Positions 8,238-17,021 of a stretch of 59,074 bases of DNA are shown piece after piece (within the stretch, counting starts at the first letter, position 1; the number at the start of each line of letters is the position of its first letter). Source of the DNA: Maritimibacter sp. (lineage in GTDB: Bacteria > Pseudomonadota > Alphaproteobacteria > Rhodobacterales > Rhodobacteraceae); contig NZVC01000021.1 of the NCBI GenBank assembly GCA_002701395.1, positions 1-59,074 of the forward strand. Reading direction: 5' to 3'. The notes below the pieces were generated by a model that did not search any database, was not told the origin of the DNA, and saw nothing but the letters and a program-made list of their open reading frames with translations. The position numbers and the translations under genes were made by a program.

Positions 8238-9254
8238 TCAGAAGGGCTGGTTCTTCCGCACGCTGCCGCGCCACGCCAACTGCACCGGGATCGAGGTTTG
8301 CAGCGGGTCGTCGGACATGGCGTCGGCGGTCAGCCAATCGACACAGGCATCCGCGATCTCGCCCACCGGCTGCGAGAAGGTCGTCAGGTCATAGCTTTCC
8401 CAAGACGCCTGCGGCACATCGTCGAAGCCGATCACGGACAGATCCTCGGGGATGCGGACACCGAAGCGGTGGCGCGCGGCGTCCATCACGCCAAGCGCCA
8501 GAAGGTCGGTGGTGCAGAACACCCCGTCCGGTCGATCCGTCTGCGACATAAGGCGGGTGCCGATAGACAGGCCGGTTTCATAGCTCGTGGGGCCGGTCGC
8601 CTCTTCGACGATCTCTACCCCGGCGGCCGCAGCGGCGTCGCGAAAGCCGTCACGGCGGGCGGACAGGCTGGGCGTACCGGCCTGCGATGTCGCCAGCGCA
8701 AGACGCTTGCACCCGGCGGCGGCCAGCGTCGCGAAGGCGGTGCGCCCCGCCGTGCGGTCATCAAGACGGATCAGGTACGACCCTTCGCGGCATTCGTAAC
8801 GGTTGATCAGAACCAGCCGCATGCCGTTCTTCAGACAGGTCTCGGTCAGCTCGGCCTTCGGCATCCCCGACAACACCACCGCCGCATCGGTGCGATAGCT
8901 GATCGCCTGCCGCAGCGCCCGTTCGACACTGTCGTCGGAGCGGTCCGAGTTGATCAGCATCGCCACCTTGCCGGCTTCCTGCAGCCGCTCGGACAGTGCC
9001 GCCAACAGCGCCGAGCGGTAGGGCGTCGCCAGTTCCGCCGCGATCAGCGCGACGATCCCCGTCTCGGACCGGATCAACCCGCGCGCCAGATGGTTGACCT
9101 GATACCCCAGCGTGTCGGCGGCCTTCATGACCTTTTTGCGGGTCTCGGCAGAGATGCTGGCGCCCGGCGTGAACGCGCGCGACACGGCCGCCCGGCTGAC
9201 ACCGGCCGCCTTCGCGACATCCTTGGCGCTGACGCCTCCACGTCCCAAGACCAT
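8238..9254 (-). CDS. LacI-family regulator of the adjacent ABC transporter
   Basis: A 338-residue LacI-type regulator. The N-terminal helix-turn-helix reads VSAKDVAKAAGVSRAAVSRAF, and a hinge helix and sensor domain follow (DGVFCTTDLLALGVMDAAR, VIGFDDVPQAS). The start MVLGRGG at 9254 was chosen over a longer frame because GAGG lies seven bases upstream and homologous regulators begin here. It diverges from the ABC transporter at 9424 across 169 bp that hold a 20-bp dyad, which points to local control of that transporter. The effector is unknown; LacI control suggests a sugar or sugar derivative. Confidence 0.85.
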   Translation of the reverse strand: MVLGRGGVSAKDVAKAAGVSRAAVSRAFTPGASISAETRKKVMKAADTLGYQVNHLARGLIRSETGIVALIAAELATPYRSALLAALSERLQEAGKVAMLINSDRSDDSVERALRQAISYRTDAAVVLSGMPKAELTETCLKNGMRLVLINRYECREGSYLIRLDDRTAGRTAFATLAAAGCKRLALATSQAGTPSLSARRDGFRDAAAAAGVEIVEEATGPTSYETGLSIGTRLMSQTDRPDGVFCTTDLLALGVMDAARHRFGVRIPEDLSVIGFDDVPQASWESYDLTTFSQPVGEIADACVDWLTADAMSDDPLQTSIPVQLAWRGSVRKNQPF

Positions 9255-9326
9255 CAATACCCTCGCCCTTGTTGAGCACCTGCGCACAAGGCGCGCCCCG
9301 TACAGATTACGCACATTCCAACAGAT

Positions 9327-9346
9327 TTGCAACAAATGTTTGACAA
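9327..9346. promoter_or_regulatory. Dyad between LacI gene and ABC transporter
   Basis: An imperfect 20-bp dyad of the form TTGnnAnAnA/TnTnTnnCAA lies midway in the divergent intergenic region. It is a plausible LacI-type operator controlling both directions. The arms are interrupted, so this is tentative. Confidence 0.35.
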
Positions 9347-9423
9347 CCTGCGAATCCGGATGAAAAGTATTGCACAGCTGTTCACGGGTTCAAGTCCGGC
9401 ATTCGACAGCAAGGGAGGAAATT

Positions 9424-10437
9424 ATGAAACCATTGAAACTGACCCTCGCCTTGGCAGCCGCGCTGCTGACCGCAGGCGCCGCCCACGCGCAGGAACTGAA
9501 CCTTATCTGTTCCGCCGACGTGGTGATCTGCGAACTGCTGGTCGAGCAGTTCGAAGCCGGCCACGACATTGACGTGAACATGGTGCGCCTGTCCTCGGGC
9601 GAGGCTTATGCCAAGATCCGGGCCGAGGGCCGCAATCCACAGACCGATCTGTGGTGGGGCGGCACCGGCGACCCGCACCTTCAGGCGGCGTCTGACGGGC
9701 TGACGATGGAATACCAGTCGCCGATGTTGGAAGAACTGCACGAGTGGGCCACGCGGCAGGCGGAACTGTCGGGCTACCGGACGGTCGGCGTCTATTCCGG
9801 CGCGCTTGGCTGGGGCTACAACACCGAGATTTTCGAATCCAAGGGCATCACCCCGCCGACGTGCTGGGCCGACCTGCTGGATCCGTCGCTGGCCGGCGAG
9901 ATCCAGATCGCCGACCCGAACTCGTCGGGCACCGCCTACACCACGCTCGCCACGCTGGTGCAGCTGATGGGCGAGGACGAAGCCTTCGCGTTCCTCGCGG
10001 ACATGGACGCGAACGTGTCGCAGTACACCAAGTCGGGCTCTGCCCCGGTGAAAGCCGCCGCGCGCGGCGAAACCGGCCTTGGCATCGTCTTCATGCACGA
10101 TGCCGTGGCGCAGTCCGAGGAAGGCTTCCCGGTCGAGGTGGTCGCCCCCTGCGAGGGCACCGGCTATGAGATCGGGTCGATGTCGCTGATCGAAGGCGCG
10201 CAGAACGAGACCGAGGCGAAGACGTTCTACGACTGGGTTCTGGGCGCGGATGTGCAAAGCATGATGCCCGAGGCCGGATCGTTCCAGATCCCGTCGAACG
10301 CGTCGGCCACCCCGCCCGAGGCGGCGCCGAACCTCGATGACATCAAGCTGATCGACTACGACTTCGCGCAGTACGGCGACAGCGAACGCCGTGCCGGCCT
10401 GCTGGCCCGCTGGGACGAAGAGATCGGCGGCAAGTAA
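9424..10437 (+). CDS. ABC transporter substrate-binding protein, FbpA/AfuA type
   Basis: A periplasmic binding protein of 337 residues, with a signal peptide of about 22 residues ending AHAQ and a family 1/6 extracellular solute-binding fold. The family includes ferric-iron, phosphonate and sugar-phosphate (AfuA-like) binders. It lacks the paired Tyr signature of classical Fe3+ binders as far as I can see, and LacI control favours an organic ligand such as a phosphorylated sugar. The ATG at 9424 has AGGAGG-like sequence directly upstream. It is followed by a strong hairpin, then the permease. The substrate remains unassigned. Confidence 0.85.
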   Translation: MKPLKLTLALAAALLTAGAAHAQELNLICSADVVICELLVEQFEAGHDIDVNMVRLSSGEAYAKIRAEGRNPQTDLWWGGTGDPHLQAASDGLTMEYQSPMLEELHEWATRQAELSGYRTVGVYSGALGWGYNTEIFESKGITPPTCWADLLDPSLAGEIQIADPNSSGTAYTTLATLVQLMGEDEAFAFLADMDANVSQYTKSGSAPVKAAARGETGLGIVFMHDAVAQSEEGFPVEVVAPCEGTGYEIGSMSLIEGAQNETEAKTFYDWVLGADVQSMMPEAGSFQIPSNASATPPEAAPNLDDIKLIDYDFAQYGDSERRAGLLARWDEEIGGK

Positions 10438-10444
10438 CGTCGAC

Positions 10445-10483
10445 GGGCCGGGGCGCACCCAAAGCGCGCCCCGGCCCTTTCTT
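10445..10483 (+). terminator. Strong hairpin between binding-protein and permease genes
   Basis: A perfect 12-bp GC-rich stem (10445-10456 with 10466-10477), a 9-base loop and TTTCTT after it. It starts seven bases after the binding-protein stop codon. It probably terminates most transcripts, or stabilises the 3' end, so that the binding protein is made in excess over the permease. Confidence 0.75.
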
Positions 10484-10581
10484 ATGTCGGCACCGCCTTT
10501 CGCCCCGCCATTGGCTGAGGACGCACGTCAGACACCACGCCGCCCGATGCCATCCGCCTGCCCCCCAACGGACCCCTTCCG

Positions 10582-12792
10582 ATGATACGCGACAATCACC
10601 GTCTCGATTACCTGCTTGGCCTTGCGCTGGCCTGCCTGCTGCTGGTGCCTTGGTACCGGGTTCGTTCCGGCTTTTTCGGCTTCGAGTGGGTCGCGGACAT
10701 TTTCGGCAACGACGACCTGTGGCCCGGCCTTGCGGTGCCCTTCGCGGGCCGCTGGCAGGTGCTTCCGGTGCTTGCGCTTGTCGCGCTTGCGGTGCTGTTG
10801 CGGCTGCGGGCGCGGCCCGGCGCCCGACGTGGGCGCGGGCTGATCCTGATCGGGGTCGCCGGGCTGGCGTGGATGCTGGCCGAGGGCCTGTCGATCGGGA
10901 TGCGGGGATGGAACTGGGGCCTGCTGGAAGCCACGTTCGGCGACATCAACGGCCAACCCGCCTTCGGCGCGGGGGCGGTCGGGCTGGCCACGGTCTTTAC
11001 CCTGCTGATCGCCTTCGGCTTCACCGAACGCGGCGCGCTGAAGGGCGACGCCTTCGTCGCGGGCATGATCGCGATGCTTCTGTTGCTGGTCGCGACCTTC
11101 GTGTTCTACCCGATCGTGTCGATGTTCACCGGCGCGTTTCAGGACTATGACGGGTCCTTCACCGCCGCCGGCGTGCTGAAGAACCTGCCCGACCCCAAGA
11201 TCTGGTCGCTGTCCTGCCTGACCGGATCCGGCAGCTGCGGCGTTGCGTGGCGCACGTTCTTCCTTGCCTGCTGCACGGCGACCGGCACCACACTTCTGGG
11301 CCTCGCCTTCGCGCTGGTCGCCACCCGCACCGGATTTCCCGCCAAGAAGGGCCTGCGCCTGCTGACGGTGCTGCCGATCATCACACCGCCCTTCGTGGTC
11401 GGCCTTGCGCTGACGATGATGCTGGGCCGCGCCGGCTTCGTCACCCAGTGGATCGAGGCGATCACCGGGCTGGAACTGGGCCGCTGGCTGTACGGCCTGA
11501 CCGGCATCTGGATCGCGCAGATGCTGTCGTTCACCCCGATCTCGTTCCTTGTGCTGATCGGCGTGGTCGGCGGCGTCTCCCCCTCGATGGAGGAGGCCAG
11601 CCAGACCCTGCGCGCCGACCGCTGGCGCACCTTCCGCAAGGTGTCGCTGCCGCTGATGGCGCCGGGGCTGGCGAACTCGTTCCTGATCGGCTTCATCGAG
11701 TCGATGGCAGACTTCGGCAACCCGCTGGTCCTTGGCGGGTCGGGCGGCGTGCTGTCGACCGAGATTTTCTTTTCCGTCGTCGGCGCCCAGCACGACCCGT
11801 CCCGCGCGGCGGTGCTTGCGACGGTGCTGCTGTGCTTCACCCTGTCGGCCTTCCTCGCCCAGCGGCTGTGGCTGTCGGGCCGGAATTTCGCCACCGTGTC
11901 CGGCAAGGGCGACGGCGGCCGCCACGCGCTGCTGCCGCGCCGGGTGGCATGGCCGGTCACCTCGGTCGTGGTGTTCTGGAGCCTGTTCACCATCGCGGTC
12001 TACGGGATGATCCTGTTCGGCGGCTTCGTGAAGCTTTGGGGGCTGGATCACTCGCTGACCTTCGACCACTACGTCCGCGCCTTCGGCATCTCGTGGGATG
12101 GCGGCATCGTCTGGGCGGGCGTTGCGTGGGACAGCTTCTGGACCACGATGAAGATCGCCCTGATCGCCGCGCCGCTGACCGCCGCCGTGGGTCTGCTGAC
12201 CGCATGGCTGATCGTGCGGCAGACCTTCCCCGGCAAGGCGGCGTTCGAATTCGCGCTGATGATGTCCTTCGCCATCCCAGGCACGGTCATCGGCATCAGC
12301 TACATCATGGCGTTCAACCTGCCGCCGCTGCAGATGACCGGCACCGCGCTGATCCTGATCTTCTGCTTCGTGTTCCGCAACATGCCCGTGGGCGTGCGCG
12401 GCGGGGTGGCGGCGATGGCGCAGATCGACGGCTCGCTGGACGAGGCATCGCTGACGCTGGGCGCCAACTCGGCCCGCACCATGCGCCGCGTTGTCCTGCC
12501 GCTGCTGCGCCCCGCGATCCTTGCGGCGCTGGTCTACAGCTTCGTGCGGGCGATCACGTCGATCTCGGCGGTGATCTTCCTTGTCAGCGCCAAGTACAAC
12601 ATGGCCACGGCCTATATCGTCGGCCTTGTCGAGAACGGCGAATACGGCGTGGCCATCGCCTATTCCTCGGCGCTGATCGTGGTGATGATCACCGTGATCG
12701 GCACCTTCCAGCTGCTGGTGGGCGACCGCCGTCTGCAGCGCCCCGCAACCCCCGACACACCCGCTGCCAAACCGCAGGAGGTCCCCGCTTGA
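10582..12792 (+). CDS. ABC transporter permease, fused double-permease (FbpB/AfuB type)
   Basis: An inner-membrane protein of 736 residues with many hydrophobic segments and two copies of the binding-protein-dependent transport domain. Each copy carries an EAA loop: EEASQTLRADRWRTFRKVSLPLM near residues 335-358, and DEASLTLGANSARTMRRVVLPLL near 614-636. A fused pair of permease domains is normal in the iron/AfuB-like family, and explains why only one permease gene is present. About the first 170 residues are an extra hydrophobic region. The stop codon overlaps the TTG start of the ATPase gene (TTGA). Confidence 0.88.
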   Translation: MIRDNHRLDYLLGLALACLLLVPWYRVRSGFFGFEWVADIFGNDDLWPGLAVPFAGRWQVLPVLALVALAVLLRLRARPGARRGRGLILIGVAGLAWMLAEGLSIGMRGWNWGLLEATFGDINGQPAFGAGAVGLATVFTLLIAFGFTERGALKGDAFVAGMIAMLLLLVATFVFYPIVSMFTGAFQDYDGSFTAAGVLKNLPDPKIWSLSCLTGSGSCGVAWRTFFLACCTATGTTLLGLAFALVATRTGFPAKKGLRLLTVLPIITPPFVVGLALTMMLGRAGFVTQWIEAITGLELGRWLYGLTGIWIAQMLSFTPISFLVLIGVVGGVSPSMEEASQTLRADRWRTFRKVSLPLMAPGLANSFLIGFIESMADFGNPLVLGGSGGVLSTEIFFSVVGAQHDPSRAAVLATVLLCFTLSAFLAQRLWLSGRNFATVSGKGDGGRHALLPRRVAWPVTSVVVFWSLFTIAVYGMILFGGFVKLWGLDHSLTFDHYVRAFGISWDGGIVWAGVAWDSFWTTMKIALIAAPLTAAVGLLTAWLIVRQTFPGKAAFEFALMMSFAIPGTVIGISYIMAFNLPPLQMTGTALILIFCFVFRNMPVGVRGGVAAMAQIDGSLDEASLTLGANSARTMRRVVLPLLRPAILAALVYSFVRAITSISAVIFLVSAKYNMATAYIVGLVENGEYGVAIAYSSALIVVMITVIGTFQLLVGDRRLQRPATPDTPAAKPQEVPA

Positions 12793-13847
12793 CCCGTCCC
12801 AAACGCGGCGCCGTCCGCTTCGAGAACGTCCGCAAGGACTTTGGCGGCTTCACCGCCATCCCCGACCTGACGCTGGACATCGAGCCCGGTCAGCTGGTCA
12901 CGCTGCTGGGGCCTTCGGGTTGCGGCAAGACCACCACGCTGCGGATGCTGGCGGGGCTGGAAAGCCCGACGCAGGGGCGCATCCTGATCGGTGGCGAGGA
13001 CGTGACCCGCCTGCCCGCCAACCGCCGCGACGTGTCGATGGTGTTCCAAAGCTATGCCCTGTTCCCGCACATGAGCGTGGCCGACAACGTCGCCTACGGT
13101 CTGGAATCCGGTGGCATGAAACGGGCCGAAGCCCACTCGGCCGCCGAGAACGGGCTAGAGCTTGTCGGCCTTGCCGGGCTGGGGCGGCGCTTGCCGTCCG
13201 AGCTGTCGGGTGGCCAGCAGCAGCGGGTCGCGGTCGCGCGCGCGCTGGTGCTGGAACCGCAGGTGCTGTTGCTGGACGAACCACTGTCGAACCTCGACGC
13301 CCGCCTGCGCCGCCGGGTCCGGACCGAGATCCGCGACCTGCAACAGCGGCTGGGCTTTACCGCCGTCTACGTGACGCACGATCAGGAAGAGGCGCTTGCC
13401 GTCTCGGACCGGATCGTCGTGATGAAAGACGGCCGGATCGAACAGTCCGGGTCCCCGCGCGAACTGTACGATGCGCCCGCCTCCGAGTTCATCGCAGATT
13501 TCATCGGCGAGGCGAACGTGATGGCGGCAGAGGTCCTGTCGGTCAACGGCACCGAGGCCGACGTGTCCATCAGCGGCATCACGGTCACTGTCCCGGCGCG
13601 CGCCGCCCGCCCCGGCCCGTCGAAAGTCGCCGCGCGGGCCAACGCGATCACCGTGACGCCCCAGTCGGACGCGCCCTTTCCGGGCCGCGTGCTGTCCTCG
13701 GCTTATCTTGGCGACCATGTCGAGTACGAGATCGAGACCGCCAGCGGCCCGCTGTTCGTGCTGGACTCAGACGGCGAAACACCCCTGCCCGCCGGCACCA
13801 GCGTCGCCATCGGCTTTCGCCCCCGCGGGCTTGCGCTGATCTCGTGA
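12789..13847 (+). CDS. ABC transporter ATP-binding protein
   Basis: A 352-residue ATPase that powers the upstream permease. Visible motifs are Walker A GPSGCGKTT, signature LSGGQQQRVAVARAL, Walker B VLLLDEP and the switch His in YVTHDQEEAL. A C-terminal TOBE-type domain (about 250-350) follows. The start is taken as TTG at 12789: AGGAGG lies seven bases before it, it overlaps the permease stop codon by four bases, and no ATG in frame gives a complete N-terminus. It is the last gene of the three-gene transporter. Confidence 0.88.
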   Translation: MTRPKRGAVRFENVRKDFGGFTAIPDLTLDIEPGQLVTLLGPSGCGKTTTLRMLAGLESPTQGRILIGGEDVTRLPANRRDVSMVFQSYALFPHMSVADNVAYGLESGGMKRAEAHSAAENGLELVGLAGLGRRLPSELSGGQQQRVAVARALVLEPQVLLLDEPLSNLDARLRRRVRTEIRDLQQRLGFTAVYVTHDQEEALAVSDRIVVMKDGRIEQSGSPRELYDAPASEFIADFIGEANVMAAEVLSVNGTEADVSISGITVTVPARAARPGPSKVAARANAITVTPQSDAPFPGRVLSSAYLGDHVEYEIETASGPLFVLDSDGETPLPAGTSVAIGFRPRGLALIS

Positions 13848-13890
13848 AAGGTCTTGGCCGTCCGCGAGGTTCCGACCGCGGGCTGCACCG

Positions 13891-14349
13891 TCACGCCGCT
13901 TTCAGCAACTCGCGCAGCGCCGGGTCTTTCTTGGGCTTCCGGTCGATCCGGCGCAGCAGTTCCGACAGTTCCGGCTCGTGCACCGATTTCGCCGCCGACC
14001 GGGCCGAGAACCAGCGGCGCTTGCGTTGCTTCCGTTCTTTCCAGTCGCGCTTCAGCTTCTGCACGATCATCGGATAGACCCGGACCCGGCACAGCACCGT
14101 GCTGCCGTCGTCCAGCACCTTGTCATAGTGATAGTCCCCGATCGCCCGGCGCGAGATACGGCCCTTGGCCCCGGCTTCTTCCAGCGCCTCGATCTCTGCG
14201 GCGGCCCACGGCTTCTTGCCGTCCATCGTCCAGCCCTTCGGCATCACCCAGCGCCCCGTCTCGCGCGAGGTGACCATCAGCACCTGAAGCTCGCCCTTGC
14301 CGCTATAGCGCAGCGGCAGCGCCGCGATCTGCTCTGCCGGTTCAGTCAC
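13891..14349 (-). CDS. NUDIX hydrolase
   Basis: A 152-residue NUDIX enzyme, expected to hydrolyse a nucleoside- or inositol-diphosphate-type substrate. The box starts GWTMDGKK and ends IEALEEAG. The three metal-binding glutamates of the REUXEE core are kept, but the first Glu and the Arg of the consensus are replaced by Lys and Ile; such changes occur in the PKGW-type subgroup. The C-terminus is rich in Lys/Arg (KERKQRKRRWF). The start is uncertain: a GTG at 14349 follows a purine-rich GGGGGT stretch, and an ATG at 14391 would add 14 residues. It converges on the transporter genes and seems unrelated to them. Confidence 0.8.
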   Translation of the reverse strand: MTEPAEQIAALPLRYSGKGELQVLMVTSRETGRWVMPKGWTMDGKKPWAAAEIEALEEAGAKGRISRRAIGDYHYDKVLDDGSTVLCRVRVYPMIVQKLKRDWKERKQRKRRWFSARSAAKSVHEPELSELLRRIDRKPKKDPALRELLKAA

Positions 14350-14721
14350 GTCAGGACCCCCGCCGGGCTGGGCAAAACCGGTACGACACATGCACAGCCG
14401 TAATTGAACGGCTTTACCCTGAGGACATCCAAAAGTCTCCGTCCCCGGTTGTCGTAAAGTTCCCTGCGCGCGCTGCTCACCTTGACACCTTCCCGCTTCA
14501 AAGCGGTGTCGTCGTGCTTTCAATTTGGAAGGATAACAGCAGACGCGCCTCGGGTCTTCAACAGAACCGCTGGCAAAAGGACAGAAATCACCTTCAAACC
14601 GACAAAAGCGACACGGCAAGCGGCAAAATACAGGCAGAAAAGAAACGATATTAAACGGCTTTTGACGTCGCCATTTTGGTCCGGGCGCCCTTTGGCTTGG
14701 GCTGACACTGTTGCGGCGCTG
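14350..14721. other. Gene-free stretch between NUDIX and GntR genes
   Basis: About 370 bp without a recognisable gene. The part from about 14560 to 14665 is markedly richer in A on the plus strand than its surroundings. A small CCGCTT/AAGCGG hairpin sits near 14500. The stretch could hold the NUDIX promoter and the 3' region of the GntR transcript, but no clear terminator or small RNA can be defended. Confidence 0.4.
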
Positions 14722-15387
14722 TCAGGACACCCGGGCCACAGCCACCACACGGGTGCGGTCGATGTGGTCGGCCAGCAGCGCCAGCGCGGTGTCGATGTCG
14801 CCCTGCCGCAGGTTGTCGACGATCTGGCAATGCTCGAAAAAGCTGGCATCGCGCCGCTCGACATAAGGAGAGGTCAGCGCGGTGCGCACCGTGGCGATCC
14901 GCGCCTCGGCCATGTCGAAAGCGGACGTGACCAGCCGGTTGCCGCAGAACGCGAAGAACGCGCGGTGAAAATCGGTGTCGGAATGGGCGTAGGCCTGAAA
15001 GTCCTTGCGCGCCAGTTCCGCTTCCATCCTTGCCACGATCCCGTCCAGCTGATCGCACAGCGCCCCGCGCGACCCCGCGACCGACATCCGGATCGCCTCT
15101 CGCTCCAGCATCTCGCGGTAGGCGCACAGTTCGGCGATGTCGTCGGCGGTGGGGTCGAAGACGAAACTGCCGCGCTTCGGGCGCACCTCGACCAGGCCCT
15201 GGAACTGAAGCGCGGACAAGGCGTCGCGCACCGGCGTCCGGCTGACACCGTAGGCTGCCGCCAGCCGGTCCTCGGACACGTTTTCCCCGAAGGCGAAAAC
15301 ACCGTCCACGATGTCGCCGCGCAAACGCTCTGTCACCAGCTCTGTCAACGAGCGTGGTGACGGGATCTTGCCCGCTGTGCCCTTCAT
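14722..15387 (-). CDS. GntR-family (FCD) regulator
   Basis: A 221-residue regulator with an N-terminal winged helix (VSEDRLAAAYGVSRTPVRDALSAL) and an all-helical FCD ligand-binding domain, whose usual ligands are organic acids. Conserved metal/ligand-site residues can be seen in DTDFHRAFF and the later FFEHCQIVDN. The start ATG at 15387 follows AAGGA. It diverges from the hydroxyacid dehydrogenase and TctCBA-type genes; the 187-bp gap contains a palindrome, consistent with control of that cluster by its substrate or an intermediate. Confidence 0.88.
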   Translation of the reverse strand: MKGTAGKIPSPRSLTELVTERLRGDIVDGVFAFGENVSEDRLAAAYGVSRTPVRDALSALQFQGLVEVRPKRGSFVFDPTADDIAELCAYREMLEREAIRMSVAGSRGALCDQLDGIVARMEAELARKDFQAYAHSDTDFHRAFFAFCGNRLVTSAFDMAEARIATVRTALTSPYVERRDASFFEHCQIVDNLRQGDIDTALALLADHIDRTRVVAVARVS

Positions 15388-15516
15388 CCGATCCTTGGCC
15401 CCTTCCCTCGCGCGCCGCCGCCTGCCGCCACGCCCCACCGCGAATCGCGATCCGCTGAAAGGCGTCTTTGAACAGGAGTAACTGGAAAACCGCTGCGTTG
15501 CAGGTATTTCCGGCGT

Positions 15517-15555
15517 GTTGTATGTAAGCGCATAGTGATGTATGTAACATACAAC
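15517..15555. promoter_or_regulatory. Candidate GntR operator
   Basis: TGTATGT-A-ACATACA is a perfect 15-bp palindrome at 15539-15553. An additional GTTGTATGT at 15517-15525 pairs with ACATACAAC at 15547-15555. The core agrees with the GT-N-AC style of FadR-type GntR operators. It ends 19 bp before the dehydrogenase start codon, where binding would block transcription or translation start. Confidence 0.6.
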
Positions 15556-15574
15556 ACGGGGGAGGACACGGTAA

Positions 15575-16975
15575 ATGACGACGGTTTCGGACCGCCTGGA
15601 CGCGATGCAGGCCCAGTTTCCGGATATGCGGCTGCTTGGCGGATCTGACATCCCCGAGCGCAACCGCACCGACTGGAGCTTCCTGCCGCCGTCGGACCCG
15701 CTGGCCGTCGCCCGCCCCACATCCACGGAAGACGTCTCGAAGCTGATGGCCGCCTGCCATGCGTCGGGCATCCCGGTGACGCCGCAGGGTGGCCTGACCG
15801 GCCTGTGCGGCGGCTCGCGTCCGCTGGACGGCGGCATCGCCCTGTCGATGGAACGCATGTCCGGGATCGAAAAGATCGACCCCGACGGCATGACCATGAC
15901 CGTGCTTGCGGGCACCCCTTTGGAGACCGTGCAGAAAGCGGCGGACAACGCCGGGATGTTCTTCTCTCTGGACCTTGGGGCGCGCGGGTCCTGCGCCATC
16001 GGCGGCAACCTGTCGACCAACGCGGGCGGCAACCGCGTGATCCGCTACGGCATGGCGCGCGATCTGGTGCTTGGGGTCGAGGTCGTGCTGGCCGACGGCA
16101 CCGTGCTGCCGATGCTGAACACCATGCTGAAGAACAACGCCGGATATGACCTGAAACAGCTGTTCCTCGGGTCCGAGGGCACGCTGGGCGTCATCACCCG
16201 CGCCGTGCTGCGGATGCACCCGAAACCCGGTTGCGTCAGCGCCGCGCTGTGCGTGGTCGATGGCTACGACAAGGTTCTGGAACTGCTGCGCACGGCGCGC
16301 CGCAGCCTTGGCCCGATGCTGTCGGCGTTCGAGGTGATGTGGGGCGACTACTGGCATCAGGCGACAGAATGCGTCCCGGGCGCCCGCGCGCCTGTGCAGA
16401 TCGGCGACGGCACCCATGTCGTGCTGGTCGAGATGCAGGGACTGGACGCCGACATCGACACGCCCCGGTTCGAGACATGGCTGGAAGGCGTGTTCGCCTC
16501 TGGCGCCGTGACCGACGGGGCGGTGGCGCAAAGCCTTGGCGACATGGCGGCCTTCTGGGCCACGCGCGACGCCGCGGCCGAATTCGCCAACCCGGCGGTG
16601 ATCGGGCCGCATATCTCGTTCGACGTGGGCCTGCCGGTCAAGCGGATGGACGAGTTCGCGCAACAGTCAAAAGCCGCGCTGCTGACAGAGCTGGGCTGCC
16701 AGTCGGTCCACTACGGCCACGTCGGAGACGGCAACCTGCACATCGTGGCATGGGTGCCCGGCGCCTCGCCGCAGCCCCTGCCCGACGTCAGCCGCATCGT
16801 CTACGGCATCGTCCGTGGGTTCGGCGGCACCGTTTCGGCGGAACATGGCATCGGCACGCTGAAGAAACCGTACCTGGGCCACACGCGCGGCCCGGACGAG
16901 ATGGCGCTGATGCGCCGGATCAAGACCTGCCTGGACCCGGAGAACATCCTGAACCCCGGCAAGGTTTTCGACTGA
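15575..16975 (+). CDS. FAD-binding D-2-hydroxyacid dehydrogenase (GlcD/D2HGDH family)
   Basis: A 466-residue flavoprotein of the FAD-binding type 4 / FAD-oxidase C family. It oxidises a D-2-hydroxyacid (glycolate, D-lactate, D-malate or D-2-hydroxyglutarate in characterised members) to the 2-oxoacid. The FAD-binding region shows TPQGGLTGLCGGS and GSCAIGGNLSTNAGG; the C-terminal substrate/metal part shows HYGHVGDGNLHI and AEHGIGTLKKPYL. It is the first gene of the cluster, before the TctC-type gene. Pairing with a tricarboxylate-type transporter and a PEP-mutase-family lyase favours a di- or tricarboxylic hydroxyacid substrate, which is inference. Confidence 0.87.
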   Translation: MTTVSDRLDAMQAQFPDMRLLGGSDIPERNRTDWSFLPPSDPLAVARPTSTEDVSKLMAACHASGIPVTPQGGLTGLCGGSRPLDGGIALSMERMSGIEKIDPDGMTMTVLAGTPLETVQKAADNAGMFFSLDLGARGSCAIGGNLSTNAGGNRVIRYGMARDLVLGVEVVLADGTVLPMLNTMLKNNAGYDLKQLFLGSEGTLGVITRAVLRMHPKPGCVSAALCVVDGYDKVLELLRTARRSLGPMLSAFEVMWGDYWHQATECVPGARAPVQIGDGTHVVLVEMQGLDADIDTPRFETWLEGVFASGAVTDGAVAQSLGDMAAFWATRDAAAEFANPAVIGPHISFDVGLPVKRMDEFAQQSKAALLTELGCQSVHYGHVGDGNLHIVAWVPGASPQPLPDVSRIVYGIVRGFGGTVSAEHGIGTLKKPYLGHTRGPDEMALMRRIKTCLDPENILNPGKVFD

Positions 16976-16979
16976 GACT

Positions 16980-17006
16980 CCGGGCCATGGCGCCCGGCAG
17001 ATTTTT
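16980..17006 (+). terminator. Hairpin with T-run before the TctC-type gene
   Basis: A 6-bp stem CCGGGC/GCCCGG with loop CATGGC, followed by CAGATTTTT, lies between the dehydrogenase stop and the binding-protein start. It may attenuate read-through rather than stop it, since no obvious new promoter fits in the 46-bp gap. Confidence 0.45.
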
Positions 17007-17021
17007 CCAAGGGAGGAAGAC

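Noticed and set aside
14350..14721. Small RNA or hidden gene in the A-rich gap
   Set aside because: No ribosome binding site with a convincing frame, no strong terminator and no recognisable RNA family; only base composition is unusual.
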